From: Macrotis lagotis
Taxonomy: Eukaryota; Chordata; Mammalia; Peramelemorphia; Peramelidae
DNA: 64,000 nt
Assembly: GCF_037893015.1 (NCBI RefSeq)
Contig: NC_133659.1
Coordinates: 15,477,279-15,541,278 of the forward strand
Direction of reading: 5' to 3'
Shown here: positions 53,601 through 64,000 of the stretch, in pieces
Numbering within the stretch: position 1 is the stretch's first letter
Layout of the letters: every line of letters begins with the position of its first letter
The notes under the pieces: generated by a model
Seen by the model: the letters and a program-made list of their open reading frames with translations, nothing else
Databases searched by the model: none
Told to the model about the DNA's origin: nothing
Translations under genes and position numbers: made by a program

Positions 53601-53779
53601 TAGGTATGGGTAGAGAAAAGGATTTGAACTCAGCTTTCCCTGATTCAACAACCCTATACCACCTAGCTGTCTATAACTCTGAAGCTTCCTGATTTTTATG
53701 AATGATGAATGGCCAGGTGATTTCACTAGAAAGGAGAACAGAAAGGGTGGAAACCCTTCTGCCAATGCATATCTCTAAT

Positions 53780-53925
53780 TACAATTTCATCTCAGAGAGT
53801 TTTCTAGGGCATTTAGAGGGGCAGTGACTTTTCCAGGGTCACACAGCCAGGATGGGTCAGAGAAGAGTTTGAGACTGGCCTTTCCAGGCTGGTTCATTGT
53901 CCACTACACCCTGTTGCCTCTTTCC
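53780..53925 (-). repeat. CORE-SINE fragment, reverse strand
   Basis: gacttttccagggtcacac, gtccactacaccctgttgcc. Confidence 0.6.
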
Positions 53926-54580
53926 ATTTTTATGGCTGAAATATCATACTATGAAAGTCACTTTGTAATGAATTGAATTTTTTAGGGAGGGCTGAACATC
54001 TCTGCCTGGAGACAAGGGTGGAGATGGAGTTCTTTGAGTGTTGTGGAGCACCATATTTTACTTTCTTATCCCTCCCAAGGACAAATGAGCATAACTGTCT
54101 GCTCTCCCTGGAGACCCCCCTGGGCCCAGAAATCCAACCAGAGCCTCGATGGTCCCACTTGTTGTGGCAAGCTTCTCATGGGTACTTTATGACCAGCAAG
54201 GCAGAGACTGGAGATGGAAAACTCAAAAAGAAATCATTCCCTTCCAGAGCCACTAAGCAAGTCTAATGAATCCTAGAAGAAGAGAGCAAGAAAGTCCCTG
54301 AGCAACCATCAGAGTCACTGGTTCCTAACCATTTTGAGCTTGAGGTCCCCTTTTAAATGTCAAAAAATTTCAGATTCTCAACTAAGAAATGATATGATGA
54401 CAAAAATCTGCTGATCAAAGTCACACTCTTAAATGAGTTATTTTATTTCTCACAACATCACATACACGTATTTTAAAATAACAATAGTTGGAGATGAGAA
54501 GGAACAATTATTCAGTCTGCAGGCCTTTATTTCACCCTGCCCATTTTGTTGAGGCAAAGAAGTTCCAAAGACATTATTGT
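53926..54580. other. Unassigned sequence with a possible hAT-like relic
   Basis: 54310-54480 begins actggttcctaaccattttg and continues gaggtccccttttaaatgtc, resembling the end of an old hAT element. The rest, including the 97-residue frame at 53973-54266, has no recognised identity. Confidence 0.35.
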
Positions 54581-54582
54581 AC

Positions 54583-54805
54583 AGTGGATACAATTGACTT
54601 CAGAGTGAAGAGGATTTGAGTTCAAATCCTGTGTCTGACACATATTGGTTTCATGACCCTGGTTGAGTCATTTCACTCACTTGGTGCCCCCAGTAGCCTT
54701 CTCAGAAGAAGTTGCAGAAAAGGTGAGCACCTGTGTTCATGGAGGGAGTCTCCTCATCCAGAGGCTGGCCACATTAATGAAATCACAAGTCCAGTGCATA
54801 TCTAC
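54583..54805 (+). repeat. CORE-SINE with alternative tail, copy 2
   Basis: gtggatacaattgacttcag, tttgagttcaaatcctg, then the special tail gaagttgcagaaaaggtgag, gggagtctcctcatccag, aatgaaatcacaagtcc. Confidence 0.82.
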
Positions 54806-54869
54806 TAAAGAAGGATCCAAATTCCCTTCAGTTATTCAGAACACACAAGGGTGGGCCATAAGGTATAAT

Positions 54870-55040
54870 GTGACCCCATATGGGGTTTTCTTGGAAAAGA
54901 GATTGGAGCAGTTTTCCATTTCCTGCTCCAATGCAGACTAAACTTCCCATTATATAGATAAGGAAAGTAAGACCCAGAAGTGAAGTGACTTACTCAAGGT
55001 CACCTGACTTGTAAATGGTGTAGCTAAAGCAGAAATTTAG
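54870..55040 (-). repeat. RTE-tailed CORE-SINE, reverse strand
   Basis: gtgaccccatatggggttttc, agttttccatttcctgctcc, gacttactcaaggtcacc. Confidence 0.82.
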
Positions 55041-55334
55041 ATCCTTTAACCATGATTTTATCTATTTGTCCTTAGGAATAGAAATTCTCCTCAAAATACC
55101 TGTTCTACAGAGACATCTCTTCTGATTTTTTAACTGTGGAAGATTCAACTGAGTTCAAGATTTTTATATGTAGATATGAATTAAGAAATACACAAGCATA
55201 TTTTTTTCATTTTTGAGTTTTAAAGGATGAAATACAACAGCTCTGCTTTTCATTCCTTTGCTCATTTTCTAAAGGAAATGAAGGGGTTATCAATTTGATT
55301 TTCTATGCTTTCTCTTTTTCATCTGACCATTTCG

Positions 55335-55818
55335 CTCTTTTTACACTGGTCTCACCCTCATTCAGGCCCACATCTTCTTAGATGAACTATTACTACAGAC
55401 TCTTAATTGGTCTCCCTGAATCAAAGTGCTCTCCCCTCTGGTCCCTCCTCTAAACAGACCCCAAGTGATTTTCCTAATGACCATTAATTCTCATGTCACC
55501 CCTACTCAATGATCTCCAGTGGCTCCCTATCACCTCCAGGATCATATCGAAGACGTCCATTGGGTAGTTGGATTCTACACCTCTGGTCTCTTCTTACTTT
55601 CCAGGTCTTCTAACCTTCTGATCTCCTCCACACATCTTCAGTTCAGCCACACTGGCCCATTTGCTACTCCTTGAATGCAGTGATCCAACTCTGAACTGAA
55701 TAATAATAGCCTCTCATTCCTAGAATATTCTCCATTCTCACTTCCTTCTCTCAACTTACCTGTTTTCCTTCAAAACTCAACTCAAATGTTACCTGCTAGA
55801 GGACTTCCCCTTCAAGAT

Positions 55819-55876
<58 letters not shown>

Positions 55877-56033
55877 AGATCTATAATATATATACACATA
55901 TTTTATATCTAGCTATTTAGCTATGTACCCCTTAGAATGTAAGCTCCTTAAGGATGAGAGTGGATTTTGCCTTTCTTTGTTACCCCAGATACTTAGAACA
56001 GAGGCAGGAATAGTAGGTGCTTAATAAATCATC
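55335..56033 (+). repeat. L2 3' region, about 700 bp, with internal (CT)n
   Basis: tctccagtggctccctatc, tacctgttttccttcaaaac, ctgctagaggacttcccc, the (CT)n, then ttagaatgtaagctccttaagg and gtgcttaataaatc. The longest continuous L2 copy here. Confidence 0.88.
55821..55878. repeat. (CT)n microsatellite
   Basis: About 28 CT units with one CCTC interruption, inside L2. Confidence 0.97.
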
Positions 56034-56049
56034 CAGTTGACACATTGTA

Positions 56050-56210
56050 CATGAGCTCTTTCCTGATTCTCATTGCATTTATTTCTACATGTGCCTGTTT
56101 CCCTCCATAGAATGGAATTGTCTTTAGCTCAGCAACTTTCTCATTTTCGTCTTCATACTTAGTGTCTGAAATCATAGTATTCACCTAATAAATGTTGGTT
56201 AATTTATTGC
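56050..56210 (+). repeat. Second L2 3' end in tandem
   Basis: catgagctctttcctgattc, cctccatagaatggaattg, cacctaataaatgttgg. Confidence 0.75.
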
Positions 56211-56247
56211 TCCAGTCTTTATTTTATTTGAAGCAACTTTGGAGTCT

Positions 56248-56385
56248 TGGAAAAGCAGCGTGGAGTAATCAATTGAAGGCCAGCCTCATGTGTTCAATCC
56301 TGTTTGTGCAACTCATTGACTGGATGACCTTGAGTAAGTCACTTAACCTCTGAGAGTCACAGGAAAAATCTCTAATTCTATGAGT
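56248..56385 (+). repeat. MAR1/MON1-like CORE-SINE
   Basis: gcgtggagtaatcaattg, tgaccttgagtaagtcactt, tctctaattctatg. Confidence 0.7.
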
Positions 56386-56697
56386 TGGAGATACTCTGTT
56401 GACATACATTGGTGGAGGGAATTTTCATACCTAAAAAAATCACAGCTAGGGATCAAAAAATCCCCAAACAAATGAAATTTCCCACACACTCCTAAATGAA
56501 AATGAGCTAATTCTATCAATTTCTCAACTTAAAATATAGAAGAAAAGAAAGGGGGTAAGGACAAAAAAAGGAGAGATTGGAGTAAGGGAAAGTGAAATAT
56601 GAAAGGAAGGAGTTTGTATCTGGGCTCTGTCTTCTCTGAGACCTTTGGGAAAGTCACTTCCCCTCTTAATACCTTAGCATTTTCCTCTATAAAATCA
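56386..56697. other. Mostly unassigned, one CORE fragment
   Basis: 56620-56690 carries a decayed CORE-SINE piece (gggaaagtcacttcccc). The rest is unrecognised A-rich sequence. Confidence 0.4.
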
Positions 56698-56818
56698 ACC
56701 AGTAAACATTAATTAAGTGTCTGAGATATGACAGGCATTGTGCAATATTCTGGGGATAAAAAATAAAGAGGTGACAGTTCCTTCCCTTAAGGAGCTTGCA
56801 ATCAAATGGGCGAGGATG
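56698..56818 (-). repeat. L2-like 3' end, reverse strand
   Basis: aaacattaattaagtgtctg, atattctggggataaaaaat, cttaaggagcttgcaatc. Confidence 0.7.
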
Positions 56819-57056
56819 GATTAGATGCTCTAGAAAATTCTTTCCAGTTTTAAATCTTATAACCTCCCATAGATTCTCTGTCTATGATGTGCTAAGTGAG
56901 GAAAGTGATTAGCACTGCCCAAAGACCTAGCTACCCAAAGAGGACATGCCCTTTTTGGTCATGCCAAGATGGCAACAGTGAGGAGAAGTTAGGGAACCCT
57001 TCCATGAAATGATACTTCTAAAGAGCAACAATGGCAAAGGAAAACCATCAGTTTTT

Positions 57057-57236
57057 CTTCCTTCCTTCCCTCCCTCCCTCCCTCCCTCCCTCCTTCCCTC
57101 CCTCCTTCCTTCCTTCCTTTCTTCCTTCCTCCCTCCCTCCCTTCCCTCCCTCCTTCCTTCCTTCCTTTCTTCCTTCCTCCCTCCCTCCCTTCCTTCCCTC
57201 CTTCCTTCCTTCATTTCTTCCTTCCTTGCTTCCTTA
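57057..57236. repeat. (CCTT)n/(CCCT)n array with 48-bp higher-order period
   Basis: Pure pyrimidine tetranucleotide array. The variant ctttctt/catttctt recurs at about 57117, 57165 and 57212, so the block is built of three ~48-bp superunits. Open frames on both strands are repeat artefacts. Confidence 0.95.
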
Positions 57237-58474
57237 GTTTTAACCAGTTAAAATTTATTATCAGCATTCTGCTAAACATGATTTGCATAAGCTCATTTCT
57301 AATATTCATGGAGTATGACAGCGGTCATAAGCCCATGCATGTTGTTTGTCCTTTGTTCTCAAAAAGGCCTAATAATATCATGAAGGTATCTTCTCTTAAT
57401 TGTGAATTAGATTTCAGTGAGGTGGAGCAACACCAACTCTATGCATACATCAAATTTGGTGGAAGAATTGGTCACAAGAAGGAGGCAGCCAGGGCCTCTC
57501 TGGTGCTATGACCTTCCATATCAAGCACTCATCATATACCTGATAAAAATGAATAAATGAAAAGTATTCCCAAAGTAAATAAATCTGGGGGGGAAATGAT
57601 TTCTGTACTCAAAGGATCCAAGGGAGAAGATGGCCAAGTTGTAACAACACCAGAAGAATGCAAAGCTATTGAGGATAAAAAGAAGTCTTTTCCTTTCCCT
57701 CCAAATGCAAAAAAACAAAGCTACTGGCATGAAATGTCATTGTGAACTGTGACTATATAAAGCTTGCATTTATAAGGTCTTGCTGCTGCCTCTGCTCCCC
57801 CACCCCCTCAGCTCTGCCCAGACCCAAGGAGACATTGAAGCCAAGCAATAGCATATAGTTTTAAAGAGAATGCTGGCCAGTATTTTATTTTACTTTTCTT
57901 GAATTTTACTATTTGGTCTAGGATTCAGCTAAAGTATAACCTGTACTTTCTCTTGTATGCCTGTTGTGAAAAAAAACACTTATTTTAGGACTGTGTAGAT
58001 GATTACCTTTGAAATTTCCTATTAAGCTAAACAAATCAAAATGTATCACAGGACCTACTATCAACTATCGTAAGATGAGTGCTAGAGAGTTTCATCAACA
58101 GGTCCCAGACTCAGCATCTCCCATTCTTTCAGGCATTAAAGTCAACTAAAATCAGTGTTAAGGGTCTAGATTTCTGGCTGTATATACAAATGGGGTGCAG
58201 GACTCTTAATCACAAGGTGATTGTGGTTAGCTTTTGCATATTTCTTGCAGTCAACATCGTGTTCTAAGGAAAAGCTGTCATCTAGATGGTTTGGGAGGGA
58301 GGTAAATGGCCAGTAAAGACCAATAGAATAGAATTTGCACCCTGCCTTTAATATCTAACTTAAGACTATGAGCTCAGAGAGTTTTTTGCCCTGATTTTAT
58401 TCTAGAGGTGGTACTTTACTATATTTCTTTTAAAAACCTTGTGAAATTAATTGCTTGAGATTTTGTGATAAGAT
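57237..58474. other. Unique sequence with a possible processed-pseudogene segment
   Basis: 57338-57430 has a faint resemblance to the composite SINE body (gtttgtcctttgttctc). 57557-57745 holds a 62-residue frame (MKSIPKVNKSGGEMISVLKG...), followed by AT-rich sequence that looks like a 3' UTR with an A8 run at 57969. The parent protein was not recognised and no upstream exons are visible. Low-confidence pseudogene candidate. Confidence 0.25.
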
Positions 58475-58650
58475 TCTAGAATCCTAAATTTAGAATCAGA
58501 TATGATCAGTAAGCTCAACCTCCTCCTTCTACAGATGAGGAAACTGAGGCACAGAGAGGTGAAATGATTGACCAAAGGTCACACTGCCCATAAATATCTG
58601 ACAGGATGTGACTGTAAGTTTCCTGACACCAGGTCCAGTCCTTATCTACT
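58475..58650 (-). repeat. MAR1/MON1-like CORE-SINE, reverse strand
   Basis: ctacagatgaggaaactgag, gattgaccaaaggtcacac, tcctgacaccaggtcc. Confidence 0.82.
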
Positions 58651-58911
58651 CCTCCATAGAGATGATTTTTCTAAAGAAGACAAGAGGGGAGATGAGGGAA
58701 AGATTAAAGGCTTTTCTACTCCATTATGGAGAAAACACTCTCCCTAGAGAGTCATTACCGCTATGATCATAGATTCCAAACCTTTCCCTAATGCTAGTTC
58801 AAAAGCTATAAGCCCTAGGAGCATAGGTGAACTGTCTACCTAGAAGGTGTAAGGTACGATAATAATACTTGTTAAACCTACTTCAATCTTGTGAGAGACC
58901 TTGGACAAAAT

Positions 58912-59092
58912 GGAGGATCATAGACTTTGAGCTGGAAGGGACCAAAAAGACCATGGAGTCCAATTCTCTCATTTTACAGAAGAGGAAACTGAGGCATGGA
59001 GGGGAAAAGCAACTTGCCCAAGACTACAAAGCCTCAGTGCTAGCATATGAACCCAGATCCTCTTTTTGATTCCAGAGCCAGTCTCTCCTCTT
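58912..59092 (-). repeat. MAR1/MON1-like CORE-SINE, reverse, near full length
   Basis: gatcatagactttgagctgg, ccaattctctcattttacag, caacttgcccaagactac, gaacccagatcctc. Confidence 0.88.
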
Positions 59093-59694
59093 TAACATTA
59101 TTCCTTCCTTAACAAAAGGAAAATGTTGTCCAGGCTTTGAGGTGCCACCATTTTGTGTCATATCAGATTGATTAGTTTTGCTCAACTGGTTTTCTTCCCT
59201 CTCATCTCTCCTTTTTATTCTCATTTTATTTATTATTTATTATTCTCATCTTTCTTTTTTATTCTTTTACAAGGGATGATTTGCTGTGCAAGAGAGGAGG
59301 AAGGGATAGTCAGAAATAAAATTGATATAAAAACAAAAGACTTCAATAAAATTTTTTAATAAATAAAACTCAATATAGTCCAAAATGGAAAACAAACATG
59401 CAAAAAACAAACTTGGGAAGTGCCATGGAAATATCTATAGTTATGAAGGGCAACATGATGTGTACAATGATGTGGTTATGATCTGCGTGCTATAACAGGG
59501 CTTCTCTGGATATGTCAAGATCTCCTAACATGGAGGAGTCATGAGGAGTCTTTGTAGCATGGCCTATTGCCTATCAAGAAGACACTCTGCAATCCCTACT
59601 ACCATCATTGTTTTTCAAGAAACTCCAATACTCCTCCAAATAAAATGAAGGATTGGAGCAAAAAGCAAGTCAACATTTATTAGGCATTTACTAT
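59093..59694. other. Unassigned intergenic sequence
   Basis: No repeat recognised apart from A/T-rich stretches. Confidence 0.4.
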
Positions 59695-59812
59695 GATTGG
59701 TTGTGTGGACCTGGATTCAAAAGTATCTCAGATACTTACTAGCTTTAGGCAGGACATTGACCTTTCAAAGCCCCAGTTTCTTCAACTGTAAAATGGGAGC
59801 ATCTCTATTTGC
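59695..59812 (+). repeat. MAR1/MON1-like CORE-SINE fragment
   Basis: tggacctggattcaaaag, agatacttactagctttagg, cagtttcttcaactgtaaaatg. Confidence 0.75.
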
Positions 59813-59814
59813 AT

Positions 59815-59985
59815 TGTAAAATCATGGAATCCTATATCTTGAGATGGAAGGGACTTCAGAAATCAGATGGAAGGGACTTCAGAAATCATCTTGTCCCTTA
59901 TCTTTATAGAGGAGGAAACAGACCCAGGGAGGTAGGAGAACCCACCTAAGGTCTCACAGGGAGAAAGTATCTGAAATTGTTGTGA
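59815..59985 (-). repeat. MAR1/MON1-like CORE-SINE, reverse, with 23-bp internal duplication
   Basis: aaaatcatggaatcctatatc tail, then an exact 23-bp direct duplication (59842-59864 and 59865-59887, starting agatggaagggacttc), then gaggaggaaacagaccc and aaggtctcacaggg. Confidence 0.85.
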
Positions 59986-60235
59986 AGAAGGTGCTTCATT
60001 AATATGAAAATATAGCATAAATGGATATTATGAGTGTCAGTCTTACTGACCTGCTCCCAGTTTTGTTTCTTTAGGGATGATGTTTTTGAGGCTGTATTTT
60101 TCCAAGTTGGGCTGTCAAAGTATGGCCTCTACAAGGCTGACTAGTATCATTAATCTTCTCAAAGTTCTAAATTGAGAGGAAGGAAAAATCCACATTCAAT
60201 TTAGTTGACATTGATTATTAATAATTGGTAATACT

Positions 60236-60393
60236 GGGCAGCTAGGTGGCTCAGTGGATAGAGCACCGGCCCTGGAGTCAAGAGGACTTGAGTTTAAATC
60301 CAGCCTCAGACAGTTAATAATTATCTAGCTGTGTGGCCTTGGGCAAGCCACTTAACCCCATTGCCTTACAAAAAAAACCCCTAAAAATAATAA
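60236..60393 (+). repeat. WSINE1-like CORE-SINE with 17-bp TSD
   Basis: gggcagctaggtggctcag through ccattgccttacaaaaaaa. taataattggtaatact at 60219-60235 and 60394-60410. The right copy merges with a short (AAT)n tail. Confidence 0.96.
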
Positions 60394-60442
60394 TAATAAT
60401 TGGTAATACTAGCAAAATCCACTTCAATTCAAAAATTCCATT

Positions 60443-60530
60443 TCACAAGCATTTATTTGGTGTATACTGTATACCAGGCAATAAAAGATTAAAAATGAAA
60501 CAGCCCCTTTCTCAATTAGTTTGTGTGCTA
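60443..60530 (-). repeat. L2-like 3' end, reverse strand
   Basis: aagcatttatttggtgtatac, tgtataccaggcaat, tctcaattagtttg. Confidence 0.5.
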
Positions 60531-60664
60531 ATTATAATGTAAAATATCAATATTGTATATTTAGGATGTTTTTTCCCAAGGAATTGGCAATCATGCTTTG
60601 CCAAAATAGACTATTTCCTTTCTTTCTCCCCTGCCTAAGAGAACTTGTGAATTAAGGGGGGAAA

Positions 60665-60822
60665 CTATAATCAGTTTATGGTGCACTGATTTAAGAACCT
60701 TGATTTTGTGGGAAATAGATTAATATCTCTGGGCCTCAGTTTCTCTACCTGTAAAATTAGCTGGCTAGACCCAGTGATCTACAAGTCCCTTCTAGCTTTC
60801 AATCTACGATTCCATAACTTCC
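60665..60822 (+). repeat. MAR1/MON1-like CORE-SINE
   Basis: gggcctcagtttctctacctg, agctggctagacccagtg, caagtcccttctagctttc, acgattccat. Confidence 0.8.
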
Positions 60823-61359
60823 ATGATTTTATATGGATCCCACAACATTCCAATAAGGAAGATTCTATATGATTAATAATGTTAATAATAACAGTTGTCC
60901 AATATTGAAGAAGGCCATGCCAACCAAATTAATAGTGGTATGTGTTTATTATACTGTGCAAAGACATCCTTCTCACTTGCCTCTATCAGAACCATTTCAC
61001 CCCATGACCTGATTTGACAGGAAATAGGCCTTTTTGGTGAAGTTCTGGATGCTGCAGGAGTCTTGGATTCCTGAGTATGATTTTTCCCCCCATATCAATG
61101 AAATATCTTGACAACCCCTTGGCAACAGGCTGAAGCACCAATATGTGATTTTTGGTGATGAAATGGCAACAAGATATGTCCAAACCTGTCTCTCAATAGC
61201 ATTCAACAACACCAGACTTGGACAACACAGTCATCCAAACCCATCTTTTGGTGGACTTAAATGATTATGACCCTACCCATTGGCTTGACTGTTCTCAAAG
61301 ATACTAAGATCAGTGACAGGATTTCAACCCAGGTCTCTTAAATCTGGGTGACTTGAGTG
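60823..61359. other. Unassigned intergenic sequence
   Basis: No repeat recognised over most of it. A fragment of reversed CORE-SINE may lie at 61310-61340. Confidence 0.4.
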
Positions 61360-61592
61360 GCTGAGTGGGTGTGTCATAGTGCATTGAGCCTGAAGTCAGG
61401 AAGATCTCACTTCAAATTTAGTCTCATACACTTAGTAGCTAAGTGATCATGGACAAGTCACAAAACTGTTTGCCTCAGTTTCTCATCTATAAAATGAACT
61501 GGAGAAAGAAATGTCAAATCACGCTAATATCTTTACCAAGAAAATCCCAAATGAAGTCCAAGAGTCAGACATAATTGAAACAATGAAAATTT
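61360..61592 (+). repeat. RTE-tailed CORE-SINE
   Basis: cctgaagtcaggaagatctc, atcatggacaagtcac, ctggagaaagaaatgtc, accaagaaaatcccaaatg, gacataattgaaacaatg. Confidence 0.88.
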
Positions 61593-61744
61593 TTTTAATC
61601 TGGAGAGGCTACAAAGCTAAGGGTCAAAGAAACCTTGCCTTCAGAGAGCATCAAATTTATCCAAAATGTGAGGGGGGAAAAGCTTTTGAGAAAATTACCC
61701 CAAATCCCTATTTGACAAGTAGTTCAGCCAGGCTTACTGTAGCT

Positions 61745-61910
61745 GAAGTGAGGAAGCCTTGACTCTGATCTGGGAGTCGAGTGTGACCTCAGGCAAAGCA
61801 CTTCATTTTTCTAAAATGTCATTTCCTCTTGGGTAAAACTGGGGAAATGAGAATACTCCCTCTCTCCCTGGGGGATTATTTCATAAACTTTAAAATTCTG
61901 TAGAAATGTG
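61745..61910 (+). repeat. MIR/Ther-2-like CORE-SINE
   Basis: gactctgatctgggagtc, gcaaagcacttcatttttc, aaactggggaaatgagaatac. Confidence 0.6.
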
Positions 61911-61945
61911 AAGAAGTTTTACTCTCATTCAAATATCATGCCTTT

Positions 61946-62065
61946 CATCATCATCATCATCATCATCAATAACAACAGCAAGAAAAATTGTCATTTATAT
62001 TGTGCTTTAAGATTTGGACAGATCTTATCTCATTTGATCCTCATTTGAGCTGTGATGACAATACA
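61946..62065 (-). repeat. (CAT)n plus MIR-like 3' module, reverse strand
   Basis: Eight CAT units at 61946-61969, then gtcatttatattgtgctttaag and ctcatttgatcctcatttgag. Confidence 0.65.
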
Positions 62066-62290
62066 GAACTTTAGCTATAGTCTTTTGTAATTCTGCAGAT
62101 TCCATAATTCAGATTACCTCTAAAATATCCCAATGATCCATCTGTCAACACAAACTTTACCTTCTTCACACTTGCCTGCCCCAGGTAACATTTGTCCATA
62201 TTCTCCCCTGGGTTCATCAGAGGAAGCCCATCCACCATGTTGGAGATAATGCATTGACGTGGATGCCAATGGAGTATATAGACTGCCATC

Positions 62291-62291
<1 letters not shown>

Positions 62292-62389
<98 letters not shown>

Positions 62390-62404
62390 CCTCCCTCCCT
62401 CCCC
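62292..62404. repeat. (TC)n microsatellite with (CCCT)n end
   Basis: About 45 TC units broken by ctcacc near 62353, ending in ccctccctccctcc. Long Ser/Leu or Arg/Glu open frames here are artefacts. Confidence 0.97.
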
Positions 62405-62439
62405 TCTCCAGTTTATCTTCCTTTTTTTGGCCACACATT

Positions 62440-63560
62440 TCCTTTATGACATTATTGCAATTTTGCTTTGCGATTCTGAGTTTTTAATACATTGCTACCA
62501 ATACCCACCATCAGCTTATCTGTTGCCCTCTAGAATATCCATTTTCCACTCTTCAGAGACCAGTGTCAGACTGCAACTCATCAAAGCATTTTCTGTAAAA
62601 ATTCATATCTTTTCCCAAACTGTTCATTTGGCAGCTCTCCGACGGCTTGGGTCGGGGCCTAGGATATTAGGAGAATGGAGGAGTTGCATTTGTTTGGGGA
62701 ACAAAAAAAGTCTGTTATCCTCTGGATGATTCTGTCTCCTTTTCTAATTGTCTTGATTTACAGCTCTCTGTCTCGGCTGCCATTACTAACTGATTGGACA
62801 CATCTAGCCCTGGATGGGAGGCTGAGAATTGGGGTTAATGTGAGTGAGAGCTTAGTAAGGAATTAACCAAATACCAACAACGAGGTCTCCGAGGGGACTG
62901 ACTGCTTGGAGGCCTCACTCTGGTCCAGGCTAACAAAGCTTCATAGCTGTGAAATATGGCAGAAGAAAAATCCCACCCTTGCCTTCACCTGGACTGGGGG
63001 GCATGATACTCAATGATATGCCATTAGAGGGATCATTCTGAGATCGGTTCTTTCAACACCCACTCTGTCCCCCCGACTCCCATGATGTCCACTCCATGGC
63101 AGGCATAAATGGAAACTCCCACCACTGGGGAAGGCAACAATTTGTAATGCAACAATTAAGGGAAATATTGACTTAGGTGGGAGCTCGGCAGGGAGTGAGA
63201 GCCCCCAGAATCACAGAGAGGTCTGGAACATTCCTTATACAGTAGCACAAGGATACTCTTGGAGTCCCTCAGTCTCCTAGATGCTGAGAGGGCACCAAAG
63301 GCTGGTTTCTGAGTAAATTTAAAATGACACCCCCCCCTTTGCTAGTTTTGAATGGCCCTGAAGGGGAAATGTCCACAGTCCCCAAACTCTAGTTTCAAAA
63401 TGGAAATCTCCTCAAAGAAGGATCCCAGTTTGCAACTGGCAAGTCGCAAGAAACAACGGCCTGCAAAATTCTAATTAGGAAAAACATTTCACCAGGTCTT
63501 GTTGGAGGCCAGGGGAGGGAGAGGGGAGCAAGGATCCAGCCGCCTGGGGCATTGTAAAAA
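62440..63560. other. Repeat-poor block, candidate conserved noncoding DNA
   Basis: 1.1 kb with no recognisable interspersed repeat. Mixed composition with GC patches (ctccgacggcttgggtcgg, a near-palindrome) and ATTA/ATTGG motifs (tgattggacacatc, ggaattaaccaaat). No convincing exon. The 90-residue frame at 63563-63835 lacks family features. Confidence 0.4.
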
Positions 63561-64000
63561 CAGTGCCTTTCATAGCCAAGATGACTCCAAGACTCTCAAT
63601 CTCCCCTCCCCACCTCCACAATAAAAAACACCCTGAATACCAACCCCAACATCAGTTTTCTTCCACTTTAATCTTGTCCTCAAGATCTAGTAAAGTAAAT
63701 AAGATGTCCACTCGAATAATGGAAACCCCACTAGCCTCTGTTAGGGCCTCTTCATGCCAATTAACTACATTCTCTGCAGCCAGAGTAGATGCATCCCAGG
63801 CTGCTCGAGCATGGACTAGCTTCCAGCAGGGTTGACGAAGCCTCAGGCCCCTAATACTATGGCCGGCTTCCTCCTTCTCCTCCTCCTCCCTCCTCTTCCT
63901 CCAAGCACATTAACTTCCTGTCTCCTGGCAGTCACTTAGAGATGTCCTCCACCTAGAGCAATGATTCCAGTATACAAACATACATCCATGCACATTCACA
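63561..64000. other. Unassigned sequence with CT-rich stretch
   Basis: A pyrimidine-rich run at 63868-63904. The rest is not recognised. Confidence 0.4.

Noticed and set aside
13256-60393. tRNA genes in the SINE heads
   Set aside because: CORE-SINE heads carry tRNA-like promoter remnants, but no cloverleaf with intact arms could be drawn; they are SINE parts.
62259-62729. 156-residue open frame
   Set aside because: More than a third is (TC)n-encoded Ser/Leu repeat, and the remainder has no recognised domain.

Overview
The window looks like intergenic (or deep intronic) nuclear DNA from a marsupial, most likely an Australian lineage. The main clue is a young CORE-SINE of WSINE1 type. It occurs about 20 times with an almost constant body (a gcagctaggtggc head, an acttaataattacctagct core, a ccatttgccttgcaaaa tail), and many copies have perfect 11-17 bp target-site duplications (TSDs). 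Older marsupial/mammalian layers lie beneath it: RTE(BovB)-tailed CORE-SINEs, MIR/Ther-2-like and MAR1/MON1-like CORE-SINEs, a composite ~320-bp CORE-SINE, 3' pieces of L1, many L2 ends and CR1/L3 relics. Repeat family names are given from memory of consensus sequences and were not checked against a library. No protein-coding gene, exon or CpG island could be supported. The long open frames are translations of microsatellites or run across several unrelated repeats.

Layout. 0-16 kb: scattered MIR/CORE-SINEs, L2 ends, a CR1/L3 reverse-transcriptase fragment near 5.1 kb, a possible hAT relic near 10.5 kb, and unique AT-rich stretches that may be conserved noncoding DNA. 16-23 kb: three L1 3' fragments, one carrying a nested SINE, next to a composite SINE and SINEs with clear TSDs. 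23-33 kb: L2, L3 and MIR remnants, including two WSINE1-like copies inserted one after the other at the same target. 33-36.3 kb: a long relic, probably CR1/L3, broken by a stack of RTE-tailed SINE, L1 and younger SINEs. 36-41 kb: more nested SINEs. 41-45.2 kb: mostly non-repetitive, enhancer-like DNA flanking an unusual ten-unit tandem array built from the 3' half of a CORE-SINE between two pyrimidine tracts. 45.25-46.28 kb: about 1 kb of GACAGA/GA microsatellite containing an internally deleted U6 snRNA pseudogene. 46.3-62 kb: ordinary repeat mosaic with (CA)n, (CT)n and a (CCTT)n block that has a 48-bp higher-order period. 62.4-63.6 kb: another long repeat-poor block.

There is no gene network to describe. 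What the window offers is a readable order of insertions (CR1/L3 and L2, then MIR-like SINEs, then RTE-tailed SINEs and L1, then WSINE1-like SINEs), one tandem array derived from a SINE, one snRNA retropseudogene, and several repeat-free blocks that are candidates for regulatory DNA. Nothing here is clearly a new biological system. The tandem CORE-SINE array and the U6 copy inside the microsatellite are the most unusual structures.
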